From Oscillospiraceae bacterium (GTDB taxonomy: Bacteria; Bacillota; Clostridia; Oscillospirales; Oscillospiraceae): a stretch of DNA of 34,108 nucleotides. Location of the stretch: the NCBI GenBank assembly GCA_021771635.1, contig JAETOQ010000020.1:1-34108 (forward strand), written 5' to 3'. This document shows, in pieces, positions 23,765 to 32,187 of the stretch (its first letter is position 1; every line of letters starts with the position of its first letter). The notes below the pieces were generated by a model. That model was not told the origin of the DNA. It worked only from the letters and a program-made list of their open reading frames with translations, and made no database searches. A program made the position numbers and the translations under genes.

Positions 23765-26700
23765 TCATGACTTGCCGGCTGGCACCTTGGCGGCTCTCTT
23801 GCTTTTCCGGCGTTTTACCAGGAGGATCACCAGCAGGGCCGCGGCAGCGGCAGCCGCCAGCAGCACCAGCAGCAGTGTGCTTCCCTGGGTGGAACGGACA
23901 CAGAACGTCCCGGCGGTGCCGTCCATGGTCAGCAGCAGATAGCGGCCGTTGGGCGTGGCGTCCACCGTCTGCCACTGTCCATCCACCAGCTGCCAGACGG
24001 CAGCTTTTCCGCCGCCCCGGTTCAAAAGCCGCAGAGGGACGGTATCGGTCTCTGTGAGGTCCGTTCCGGAGAGGGTGATGTCCCAGACATCGGTCTCACC
24101 GCCGCCCGAGGCGGCCGGCGGCGTATGGGCGCTGTCTGTCACCAGAAGGGCCGCGTCCCCGGTGAACTGGCCCTCAGCCAGAGCCAGCGCCAGCTTTCCG
24201 TCCTGTTCGGCGCTTGCCACCAGTGTGACCCAAGGTGTGTAAACCGCCTCCAGCGTGATATCGGAGTTCAGCCCGGAGGTGTCAAATTCCGGCCATACGC
24301 CGTAATATCCCTCTGCCGCCGGCACCTCCGGCAGTTCTACCAGACTCAGGTCCTCGCCGTAGCGGAAGGGGATATGGGCAACCTGTTCACCGTCGGCGAT
24401 CAGCGTCAGGGTAAAGGAGACGAACTCCGTGGGGATACCGGGCAGCTGCCGCAGCAGTTCGAATTCCATCGGCTCGGCGATACCGGCATAGCTGATGCCG
24501 TCGATGCCGGCGATGCCGGTGTCCACAAAGCGGTTGTTCCGCAGCGCACCGTCCGTCAGGTCGGCGCTGCCCGCGATGGCGCCGACGCACTCTGTTCCCT
24601 CAGCGATACTGACGATGGCACAGCAGTCCGTCAGCCGGCTGGCCCAGCCCGCGATCCCGCCGACATAGTCCGCGCCGGAGAGGACGCACTTGGCGTAATT
24701 GCTCCGGACCGTGGCGTCCGCAAAGCCCACGATGCCGCCCACATAGCTGCCGCTGGTGCTGGTCACGTCTCCGTAATTCTGGCAGTCCAACGTGGTGCCC
24801 AGGTCCATGTGGCCCACCAATCCGCCCGCGCAGTCCTTTTTAGCGGTGACGGTGCCCCGGTTGACGCAGTTTTGCAGAACGGCTTTCGTCTCATAGGTAT
24901 TGCCAAAGGAAAAGCGGTCGATATCGTCCTCGGGGTCCAAGTCGTATTCAATGGACATGGAGCCGATGACGCCGCCCACGTTGCGGTCGCCGTCCACGGC
25001 GCCCGTGCTGCGGCAGTCCGTCACTTTGCCCTGGCGGGTGGCGCCGATGTCCTCATCGGAGGTATCCTCGATGATCTCGCGGTCCGTGTCCGTTCCGTCC
25101 TGCACCTCCGCCAGTGCGTCCAGCACCACATCGAATACCGTGTTCAGCTGGCGGCTGATGGCCCGCAGATCGGCGGACAGTGTGTCTCCCGCGCCGCTGA
25201 CCGCATCCTGCAGGGCCGTTATCTCATCGGACAGGTCCGAGAGAGAGCCGAACAGATCGTCGCCCGCGTCCCGGACCTCCTGCCCCAGGGGGATGAATGT
25301 AATGGGGCCGTCCGCCGCCAGATTCGCCGCCACATCATGCAGGATGTCAAAGGCACGCTCTAGTCTGCGGCTCAGGCTGGATGCCAGGGAGGCCGCGTCA
25401 CCGAATCTCTCCAGGGCCTCTCCCAGTTCTCCGGAGAGGCCCTCCGCGTCCTTCAGGGCGGCCAGCAGGTCCGACATGGAGTCCGTCAGGTGTCCGGCGG
25501 CATTTTGAAGGTCCTGCAATGCGCTTTTGAGCGGAGGCAGCACCGCCTGGAGCTGATTCCAGTCCAGTTCAGTGCCGCTGGTGATAACGGCCAGCGCCCT
25601 GCCCGCGCGCCCCAGGGAATCGCCCATGTCGGACAGTGCACCGGACAGTCCGCTGACCGCAGCCTGGATGCTGCCGTCTTCGGGAATCCCGCCGTTCAGC
25701 GCCTCCCGCAGGTCGGCCAGCGCGTCTCCGGCTCTGGTCAGAGCGCCGCCAAAAGCCTCCATGGCATCAGACAGATCGGACAAAGCGATGCTCACCGCCG
25801 CCCCGTCCTGAACGATGACGGCCTGTTGCAGGGCCTCCGCCGCGTCACGCAGGGACTGGGCGGCATCTTTCATCGCCTTCCCCGCCAGCCGCAGATCCTC
25901 CAAAGCCGCTTCAGCGTCCACCATGGCGCTGCCGCCGATGTCCGCCGCGCCGCCCAGTGCGGCCAAAGCATCTTCCATCCGGTCAGACAGGTCCTCCATC
26001 CGCCCTGCGGCGGTGGACAGATCCTCCAGGGCGGGCTCCAGGCCATCCAGGGCGCTGGTGACAGAGGCACTGAGCGTATTCAGGGAGCTGATATTTCCGT
26101 CCACAAAATCAGCGGTGTGGTCCAGCAGGACCTTGGAACTGTCTCTGGCATCATCCGTGCAGTCACCGATGCTGGTAAGCCGGGCGGAGATGTCGTCCCC
26201 GCTGTTCTCCGCATGGTCCATGGCGCGGCCGATCAGGCTGTCCAGGGTGTCCAGTTCCTTCCGCAGCCGTTCCAGGGTGTCCCCGGCGGGGTTCAGCGCC
26301 ACATAGGGCTCCGCCTGCCCCACGATGCCGCCCACATCCTTGCGGCCGTAGATCTCTCCGGCGTTGGAGCAGCCGGCCAGGTATCCGGTCTGCCGTCCTG
26401 CTATACCACCCACATTGTAGCCCACGTGGGGATAGCCGACCGTGCCGGAGTTGGAGCAGCTCTGCACCACGCCGCTGGAATACCCGGCGATGCCGCCGGT
26501 GTCGGTATGGCTGTCCAGAAAGCTGTCCGTGTCATCGCCGCCGGAGGCGGGAGACAGGGTGTCCAGCACACCGCCGGAGGCCAATGCCTCCAAGCTGGAG
26601 GAGAGCGCCGTATCCGGATCGTTTGTGTTGACGCTGGCCGTGTTTTCACATTTCAGCAGGATGCCCGCGTTTCGTCCGGTCACACCGCCGGTGCAGTTCT

Positions 26701-27247
26701 GGCCCAGAACCGCGCCGGAGACGGAGCACCCGGCAATCTCGCCGGTCTCCTCATTCCGCCCGGCGATGCCGCCCACGGCGGCATCGCCCCGCACGGTGCC
26801 CTGGAAAGAGCAGTTCCGAATGGCCCCGGCGTTGACGCCCGCGATGCCGCCGGCCGTGGAACGGCTGCCGCCGGGTGTTACGCTGCCGGAGACATGGAGG
26901 TCCTGGATGACAGCTCCGGCCTGTAAATAGCGGAACAGGCCCATGTTGGACCCGCTGGCGCTGACACGGAGGCCGGAGATGCTGTGTCCGCCGCCCAGAA
27001 AGGTCCCGCCGAAGGTCGGGATGGCGGTGAACGCCTGCCCCGTGAGGTCGATGTCGGCGGTGAGCCGCACGGTCCTGCCCTGGGACCAGGTGTCCAGGGC
27101 GCAGTCCTTGGCAAAGTCCAGCAGTTCCTCCGCAGAAGAGATGGTGATCTCCCCGGCGGGGGCGGCCCAGGCCATGGGCAGAGTCAGTCCCGCCATCAGC
27201 CATACCGCAAGAAGAAGGCAGGCGGCCTTATTTGCAAGCTGTCTCAT
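23765..27247 (-). CDS. Large cell-surface protein: GLUG repeats, long helical segment, C-terminal membrane anchor
   Basis: 1160 residues. A signal peptide (1-29, MRQLANKAACLLLAVWLMAG... AWAAP) leads to a first block of GLUG-type repeats (about 130-312; GGIAGVNAG, GGIAGRNEE, GGVTGRNAG, GGIAGYSSG, GGIAGRQTG, GGIVGQAEP). A helical region of about 400 residues rich in Ala, Leu, Asp and Ser (320-730) follows. A second GLUG block (740-900), a beta-rich InlB-repeat-like stretch (945-1003), a membrane helix (1124-1144) and a basic tail complete it. Cysteines recur in the GLUG units. AAGGAGG lies 10 bases before the ATG, and the start overlaps the end of the MMPL transporter gene by 20 bases. It is probably the outside partner of that transporter; the function is unknown. 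Confidence 0.85.
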   Translation of the reverse strand: MRQLANKAACLLLAVWLMAGLTLPMAWAAPAGEITISSAEELLDFAKDCALDTWSQGRTVRLTADIDLTGQAFTAIPTFGGTFLGGGHSISGLRVSASGSNMGLFRYLQAGAVIQDLHVSGSVTPGGSRSTAGGIAGVNAGAIRNCSFQGTVRGDAAVGGIAGRNEETGEIAGCSVSGAVLGQNCTGGVTGRNAGILLKCENTASVNTNDPDTALSSSLEALASGGVLDTLSPASGGDDTDSFLDSHTDTGGIAGYSSGVVQSCSNSGTVGYPHVGYNVGGIAGRQTGYLAGCSNAGEIYGRKDVGGIVGQAEPYVALNPAGDTLERLRKELDTLDSLIGRAMDHAENSGDDISARLTSIGDCTDDARDSSKVLLDHTADFVDGNISSLNTLSASVTSALDGLEPALEDLSTAAGRMEDLSDRMEDALAALGGAADIGGSAMVDAEAALEDLRLAGKAMKDAAQSLRDAAEALQQAVIVQDGAAVSIALSDLSDAMEAFGGALTRAGDALADLREALNGGIPEDGSIQAAVSGLSGALSDMGDSLGRAGRALAVITSGTELDWNQLQAVLPPLKSALQDLQNAAGHLTDSMSDLLAALKDAEGLSGELGEALERFGDAASLASSLSRRLERAFDILHDVAANLAADGPITFIPLGQEVRDAGDDLFGSLSDLSDEITALQDAVSGAGDTLSADLRAISRQLNTVFDVVLDALAEVQDGTDTDREIIEDTSDEDIGATRQGKVTDCRSTGAVDGDRNVGGVIGSMSIEYDLDPEDDIDRFSFGNTYETKAVLQNCVNRGTVTAKKDCAGGLVGHMDLGTTLDCQNYGDVTSTSGSYVGGIVGFADATVRSNYAKCVLSGADYVGGIAGWASRLTDCCAIVSIAEGTECVGAIAGSADLTDGALRNNRFVDTGIAGIDGISYAGIAEPMEFELLRQLPGIPTEFVSFTLTLIADGEQVAHIPFRYGEDLSLVELPEVPAAEGYYGVWPEFDTSGLNSDITLEAVYTPWVTLVASAEQDGKLALALAEGQFTGDAALLVTDSAHTPPAASGGGETDVWDITLSGTDLTETDTVPLRLLNRGGGKAAVWQLVDGQWQTVDATPNGRYLLLTMDGTAGTFCVRSTQGSTLLLVLLAAAAAAALLVILLVKRRKSKRAAKVPAGKS

Positions 27248-29732
27248 CTGTGGACGCCTCCTTTCTATCCGCACTCTGCCCCACGGGCAGCTTTGGCGGA
27301 TCCTGATCCTGCGGCTGAACAGCGCCGGCTTCCACGGCGGCGTTGATGGTGCCCACCACGGTGCCGCTGAAATCCGCGTCCACCATGCCGGAGATGTAGC
27401 CCCGGACATGGCCGTCCACCCGCATCGTGCCCGCATGCGCCTGGACCGGCAGATGGGCCTTCAGGGTGAAGGCGGTCTTTTCAATGATGATATCGCCCAG
27501 CAGCAGGAGCTGGGGCAGGATGCCCATGACTAAGAAAATGGAGATCAAGGTGCCCCGGCCCAGGCACACGCCGATGGAGGAGATGGCCGGGTTGGAGGAC
27601 AGCAGTCCGATCAGCACGCCGGCGGAGGCCAAGATGGAGCCGGAGGTGATGATGGTGGGGAACGCCTCGTTCAGTGACTCGATGATGGCGTTCTTCAACG
27701 GCATGGTGCGCTTCAGTTCCACATACCGGTTGGCGATAACGATGGCGTAGTCGATGTTGGCGCCCATCTGGATGGAGCTGACCACCAGATAGCTGAGGAA
27801 GAACAGATTTTCCTTCATCAGATAGGGGAAGGAGAAGTTGATCCACACGCTGCCCTGGATCACCAGGATCAGCAGTACCGGAAGGCCGGAGGATTTGAAA
27901 GTGAACACCAGCACCAGAATGACAAACACGATGGTCAGAATGCTGATGAGCAGATTGTCGTTGCTGAAGGAGGCGGACAGGTCATAGTCACTGGTGGAGT
28001 TGCCGACCACCAGGTAGTCGTCGTAGTATCGGGCCGCCGCCTGGTGGAGAGTGTCCAGAAAATCAGAGGTCTCCTGGCTCTCCTCCGGCAGGTTCAGCTG
28101 GAGGACCAGGCGGCTGTAACGCCCGCCCTTCAATTGCAGCTGGGCGTCGGAGAGCTGGGTGTGCAGATCCTCGATGGTCTCGGTCATGTCGTCATCCAGA
28201 GAGACATAGCCCTCCTCCATCTGGTCGTAGACGAAGAGAAACATATCCAGCAGGGGCACGCCGTAGCTGTCCACGCCGGAGACCAGCTGGCCGTAGGTCT
28301 CCTGATTCACAGCGTAGGCGGAGTACAGCAGGCGGGCCACCTCAATGTCCAGGTCCGTCAGCTCCGCGAACTGGCGGGGCGTCAGCTTGTCGGTGAGGAC
28401 ATAGCCGTCCATGGCCTCCACATTGGCGAGGCCCAGCACGGAATCCACCTCCGGCATGGCGGCCAGGTCCCGCAGCAGGCGGCCCTCCCGCTCATAGTCC
28501 CCGACCGGCACCATGATGGCGACGGTGTTGACGCCGCCGAAGGTGCCGTCCACCTTCTGCTGGGCGATCTGGGATTCGTTCTGTGTGAAGGTGGAGAGAG
28601 TGGTCATGCCGAAAACATAGGGGCACTTGTTGGAGAAGATGAAGCCGCACACCAGCAAAACCGCGAACAGCGGCGGTATGACATAGCGGGACTTCACCAC
28701 CAGGCGGCCCCAGACACTGATCTTTGGCACAAAGCTGCGGTGATGTGTCCGGTCGATGAGGCGGCTGAAGCTCAGCAGCAATCCAGGCATCAGGGTGAAC
28801 ACGCTCAAAAGGCTCAAAATGATGGACTTCATCAGCACAAGGCCCAGGTCGTAGCCAATGCGGAACTGCATGAAGCACATAGCCCCCAGGCCGGACAGGG
28901 TGGTCAGAGAGCTGCCGGAGATCTCCGGAATGGCCTTGCTCAGGGCTGTGATCACCGCTTCCCTGGCCTCCATCCGCTCCCGCTCCTCGGTATAGCGGTG
29001 GCAGAGGATGATGGCGTAATCGATGGCCAGGGCAAGCTGCAGCACCACGGCCACGGAGTTGGAGACAAAGGAGATCTCTCCAAAAATGAAGTTCGTGCCC
29101 TTGTTCATCAGCGCCGCCATGCCGAATGTCAGCAGCAGGACGGGGATCTCCATATAGGTCTGGGAGGTGAACAGCAGCACCAGCAGAATGATGACCACGG
29201 CGATGACCATGACCACCTGCATCTCCGCGTCCAGACTGGCGGAGTCATCGGCGCCGGTGTCCCCGGTGACGTAGACGTCATAGCCGTCCAGCGCCTCCTT
29301 CACCTTTGCCAGGGCGTCCAGGCTGATCTGATCATCCGCCGTGCCGTCGTAGGTGACGGAGAACAGGGCCGCGCCGCCTATGTAGTGGTCTTCGCTTCCG
29401 TCAAATTCCACAGACTTCACGCCCGGCACCCGTTCCAGCTCTCCGGCCAGCGTCTCCGCCTGAGCGTATGTGATGTTGTCCACCATGACGCGGTTGGTCC
29501 CGAAGGTGACGAATTCTTCCTCCATGATGGTCAGGCCCCGGCGTGTTTCCGTCTCCGCCGGCAGGTAGCTGGTGAGGTCGTCGTTCACCGACACCCAGCC
29601 GCTGGAAAAAACGCAGAAAATGGCAAGGCCGATGTACAGCAGATAAAAGGCCTTCCGCTTATCCACGATGAAGGCGGCGATCCGCTCAATAGGGCTTTGC
29701 TTTTCCTCTCTTTCCTGTTGTGCATTGTTCAA
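27228..29732 (-). CDS. MMPL/RND-family transporter
   Basis: 834 residues, duplicated architecture: a membrane helix (28-46), an outside loop (about 47-170), five or six helices (172-325), then the same again (helix 351-367, loop 368-590, helices 592-750). Each half has the proton-relay motif: AIDYAIILCHRY with Asp238 and NIDYAIVIANRY with Asp661. Members export lipids, glycolipids or drugs using the proton gradient. A cytoplasmic tail (764-805) contains GTMRVDGHVRGYISG-type repeats recalling bactofilin strands. I choose a TTG start at 29732 because AAGGAG lies 8 bases ahead; no ATG fits. Co-transcribed with the GLUG surface protein. Substrate unknown. Confidence 0.88.
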   Translation of the reverse strand: MNNAQQEREEKQSPIERIAAFIVDKRKAFYLLYIGLAIFCVFSSGWVSVNDDLTSYLPAETETRRGLTIMEEEFVTFGTNRVMVDNITYAQAETLAGELERVPGVKSVEFDGSEDHYIGGAALFSVTYDGTADDQISLDALAKVKEALDGYDVYVTGDTGADDSASLDAEMQVVMVIAVVIILLVLLFTSQTYMEIPVLLLTFGMAALMNKGTNFIFGEISFVSNSVAVVLQLALAIDYAIILCHRYTEERERMEAREAVITALSKAIPEISGSSLTTLSGLGAMCFMQFRIGYDLGLVLMKSIILSLLSVFTLMPGLLLSFSRLIDRTHHRSFVPKISVWGRLVVKSRYVIPPLFAVLLVCGFIFSNKCPYVFGMTTLSTFTQNESQIAQQKVDGTFGGVNTVAIMVPVGDYEREGRLLRDLAAMPEVDSVLGLANVEAMDGYVLTDKLTPRQFAELTDLDIEVARLLYSAYAVNQETYGQLVSGVDSYGVPLLDMFLFVYDQMEEGYVSLDDDMTETIEDLHTQLSDAQLQLKGGRYSRLVLQLNLPEESQETSDFLDTLHQAAARYYDDYLVVGNSTSDYDLSASFSNDNLLISILTIVFVILVLVFTFKSSGLPVLLILVIQGSVWINFSFPYLMKENLFFLSYLVVSSIQMGANIDYAIVIANRYVELKRTMPLKNAIIESLNEAFPTIITSGSILASAGVLIGLLSSNPAISSIGVCLGRGTLISIFLVMGILPQLLLLGDIIIEKTAFTLKAHLPVQAHAGTMRVDGHVRGYISGMVDADFSGTVVGTINAAVEAGAVQPQDQDPPKLPVGQSADRKEASTDETACK

Positions 29733-29805
29733 GATTGAGGCTCCTTTCTTTCTGGTTCCATATGGCGCGATGCGTCGGTAAAAGCAGATAACAACACTCT
29801 TCCAC

Positions 29806-29834
29806 ATCATACGCCCTTTCAAAAATCAAAACAA
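29806..29834 (-). promoter_or_regulatory. Possible promoter of the MMPL/GLUG operon
   Basis: On the minus strand TTGTTT (29834-29829), a 17-base spacer and TATGAT (29811-29806), about 75 bases before the TTG start. Bases 29835-29988 show no other recognisable element. Confidence 0.45.
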
Positions 29835-29988
29835 CAGACATTTTCCGTAAAATGTATAACAAGAACGAGAACTTTTTGCCAGCCGTGGAAGAGCCTATGA
29901 CAGCCCCGGCATAATGATGCGGCGGAGAGGCCAAAAAGCGGAAAACTGTGTGCGGACTGCCTTCCTGAGATGCTTCGGGGAGATCAAA

Positions 29989-30018
29989 GGGACTGCCGCA
30001 CAGCCATGCGGCAGTCCC
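29989..30018 (-). terminator. Terminator behind the asnB remnant
   Basis: Arms GGGACTGCCGCA and TGCGGCAGTCCC pair perfectly over 12 bp around a 6-base loop. On the minus strand TTTGATC follows. It is positioned as the terminator of the broken asnB gene. Confidence 0.65.
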
Positions 30019-30031
30019 TTGGGGACAACCA

Positions 30032-30339
30032 TTATAGAAGCCGGACACGATATATCCGCAGCCAGTGGTCCAATTGCAGAAAATAGGCGATGGTCTGGGG
30101 GAGCATCAGCTGGCCGTACCAGGGCTGTGGATCGGCGCGGGACAGCAGGGCCTTGATCTCCGAGAGGCGAACACCAATCCGCCGCCGTTCAGCAGGGCGA
30201 AGAACAGGAGCTTCACCCCCATCCGGTTCTGGGCGAGGAACAGCGTCTCCGCCGCAGAACGGCCTGCATGTTCTTCAAGGCCACCGCCTGCCCCCCGCAG
30301 GTTCTGGTCATATCCGATTTGTCCAGCAATGCCACACAT
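30032..30339 (-). pseudogene. asnB: Asparagine synthase (glutamine-hydrolysing) remnant
   Basis: The reading starts correctly: AAGGAG, then ATG at 30339 and MCGIAGQIGYDQNLRG, with the catalytic Cys2 of class II glutaminases. After about 30 residues it jumps to AQNRMGVKLLFFALLNGGGLVFAS, which in intact AsnB lies over 100 residues later. The frame then shifts: the next frame continues EIKALLSRADPQPWYGQLM and QTIAYFLQLDHWL, ending at TAA 30034-30032. The EIKALL part belongs directly after FAS, and the QTIAYFL part to the C-terminal end of the about 600-residue protein. At least two internal deletions and one frameshift have removed almost the whole enzyme. It cannot be functional. Confidence 0.75.
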
Positions 30340-30459
30340 GGGGAACATCTCCTTCAAATAGCAGGGGAGCCCACGCTGACCGTAAGCTCCCTTGTTCCCC
30401 TTCTGTGTATGCGAAAGGAGGTATATGCGTTCAGCAAAATGAAACAATATAGCGCCTGC

Positions 30460-31389
30460 TTATCGGGCCAGGACGGCTTGCATCAGGGCTGTGCCCTGGC
30501 GCAGAGCATCCATGGTGGGGATGGTGTAGTCCTCCTGCTCGATGCTCAGGGGGCCATCGTATCCCGCGTACTTCAGGACGGCGATAAACTGCCGCCACCA
30601 ATCCTCCCCGTGGCCGGAGCCGGGAGTCACATAGTTCCAGGAGCGGGCGGCGAATTCCAGCACGCCCTTGGTATCCAGCAGGGTATTGGCTCCGGCGGCG
30701 GACTCGATGCGGACGTCCTTGATGTGGACATGATAGATACAGCCCGACAGCTCCCTGGCGACGGTCAGAGGGTCCGCACCCATCCAGAACAGGTGGCTGG
30801 GATCCAGGTTGACACCCACAATGTCGCCGACGGCACTGCGCAGGCGGCGGAAAGTCTCCGTGCTATACACCAGCTGCCAACCGTGGAATTCCAGGGCCAG
30901 CCGCTCTACGCCGTGGCTCCTTGCCAGCGCCGCGATCCTCCTCCACGCCGGGATGGCCACACTCCACTGGTAGTCCAGGATCTCCTGAGTCTCAGGGGGC
31001 CAGGAGGACACCACCCAGTTTGGCATAGCGTCACCCGGACAACCGCCGGGCAGGCCGCTCATCATCACCACGGTTTTCAAGCCCAGCTGCTCCGCCAGAA
31101 GAAAGGTCTTCTCCATGACGGCACGGTCCCGCTCGCCCTTTTCACCGGGAAACAGGGGATTACCGGAGCAGTTCAGGGCGGAGATGGTCAGGTTGTGGGC
31201 GGAGAGTGTGTCCATCAGTGCCTTCCGCTTCCCGGCATCGCTTACAAGCGCGTCCAGATCGATGTGGGGAGCGGGTGACCAATTGCCGCAGCCAAGCTCC
31301 ACCTGCTCCAGTCCCAGGCCCTGGCAGATCTGCGCCGCCTCTTCCAGTGTCTGATCCGCCAAACAGTCCGTTACCAATCCTAATTTCAT
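30460..31389 (-). CDS. Sugar phosphate isomerase/epimerase-like TIM-barrel protein
   Basis: 309 residues, xylose isomerase-like TIM barrel (AP endonuclease 2 family). Typical elements are the start KLGLVTDCLADQTLEEAAQ, a metal-ligand Glu in LALEFHGWQ (about 187-195), the VNLDPSHLFWMG segment (about 216-227) with Asp and His, HVHIKDVR (about 243-250) and a final Glu in LSIEQED. These bind a divalent metal, and members isomerise or epimerise sugars and inositols or process related keto-sugars. GGGAGG lies 7 bases before the ATG. No sugar kinase or transporter lies next to it, so the substrate cannot be assigned. It is probably monocistronic. The 120 bases between its stop and the asnB start have no clear terminator. 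Confidence 0.85.
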   Translation of the reverse strand: MKLGLVTDCLADQTLEEAAQICQGLGLEQVELGCGNWSPAPHIDLDALVSDAGKRKALMDTLSAHNLTISALNCSGNPLFPGEKGERDRAVMEKTFLLAEQLGLKTVVMMSGLPGGCPGDAMPNWVVSSWPPETQEILDYQWSVAIPAWRRIAALARSHGVERLALEFHGWQLVYSTETFRRLRSAVGDIVGVNLDPSHLFWMGADPLTVARELSGCIYHVHIKDVRIESAAGANTLLDTKGVLEFAARSWNYVTPGSGHGEDWWRQFIAVLKYAGYDGPLSIEQEDYTIPTMDALRQGTALMQAVLAR

Positions 31390-31475
31390 GTCGATTCCTC
31401 CCGTTTTCCAGCCAAAGCGTTTAATTCCTCTAAAAATTCATGGCGGCGCCTGCCGCCTCTTTCGGTGTTTTCCCT

Positions 31476-31505
31476 ATGATACCATCCAGGCGGCCTTTCT
31501 GGCAA
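31476..31505 (-). promoter_or_regulatory. Possible promoter of the isomerase-like gene
   Basis: On the minus strand TTGCCA (31505-31500), an 18-base spacer and TATCAT (31481-31476), about 85 bases ahead of the ATG at 31389. Confidence 0.45.
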
Positions 31506-31550
31506 GGCGTTTCCGCAGGGCCATGGCCCGATGGCGTTTTTGCCTTCCTC

Positions 31551-31579
31551 TTGACGAAAAACGCAGATGGTTGTATGGT
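31551..31579 (+). promoter_or_regulatory. Promoter of the HIT-family gene
   Basis: TTGACG (31551-31556), a 17-base spacer and TATGGT (31574-31579), about 45 bases before the ATG at 31625. Confidence 0.6.
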
Positions 31580-31624
31580 ATGAAAAACGGGATATTCCCG
31601 GATCTTGACAGGAGGATCATACCC

Positions 31625-32047
31625 ATGGGCTGTTTTTACTGTGACGAGCATCACGAGGGCCGGGAGGCCATTATGCTCAAGGTCGGCGAGATGAAGGCCG
31701 GTGTTCTCTATCTGTTCAAGGACCAGGCCCACAGGGGCCGCTGTGTTCTGGCGCTGAAGGACCACAAGAAGGAGCTGTGCGAGTGTACGCCCCAGGAGCT
31801 GGCGGACTATGCCGACGATCTGGCACGGGCCTCCGGCGCTGTCAAGGAGCTGTGGGGCTGCACCAAGCTGAACCTGGCCTCCTTCGGTGACGCCAATCCC
31901 CACCTGCATTTCCACATCGTTCCCAAGTATGAGGGCGGCTTTGAGTTCGGCGGGAACTTCCAGATCACCAACCCGGAACCCGTCCTGCTGAGCGACGGCG
32001 AATATCAGGAGATGATCGCCGCCCTGAAGGCAAAGCTTAGCATCTGA
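31625..32047 (+). CDS. HIT-family nucleotide hydrolase/transferase
   Basis: 140 residues. The histidine triad HLHFHIV (93-99) and the preceding LNLASFGDANPHLHFH are diagnostic of the HIT family, which hydrolyses AMP-linked phosphoramidates or dinucleotide polyphosphates (HinT/Fhit type). A CFYC pair at residues 3-6 could form part of a zinc site, as in some HIT proteins. The ATG at 31625 is preceded by AGGAGG at 10 bases. The frame upstream of it is open but has no start signal and crosses the promoter. It has its own promoter and terminator. The exact substrate is unknown. Confidence 0.9.
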   Translation: MGCFYCDEHHEGREAIMLKVGEMKAGVLYLFKDQAHRGRCVLALKDHKKELCECTPQELADYADDLARASGAVKELWGCTKLNLASFGDANPHLHFHIVPKYEGGFEFGGNFQITNPEPVLLSDGEYQEMIAALKAKLSI

Positions 32048-32060
32048 CCTGCCATGGATG

Positions 32061-32093
32061 AAAACGGAGAGGCACCGCCTCTCCGTTTTTTTG
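32061..32093 (+). terminator. Terminator of the HIT gene
   Basis: Arms AAAACGGAGAGGC and GCCTCTCCGTTTT surround ACC, followed by TTT. The interval to pyk (32094-32187) has no clear consensus promoter but is AT-rich (ATACAATAACAACGG). Confidence 0.85.
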
Positions 32094-32187
32094 CATTTTT
32101 TTGCGTAAAGCCTCTTCCACATTTTACGAAGCCGTGATACAATAACAACGGAGAAAATCGATTACCTGAGGAAAGGTGGAAATATTT

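Noticed and set aside
24125-29738. Several 400-560-codon plus-strand frames opposite the GLUG and MMPL genes
   Set aside because: They are repetitive shadows of Ala/Asp/Gly-rich sequence, and the minus-strand genes have signal peptide, motifs and ribosome binding sites.
29914-30452. Small plus-strand frames in the asnB region
   Set aside because: They overlap the minus-strand asnB remnant, show no family and lack ribosome binding sites.
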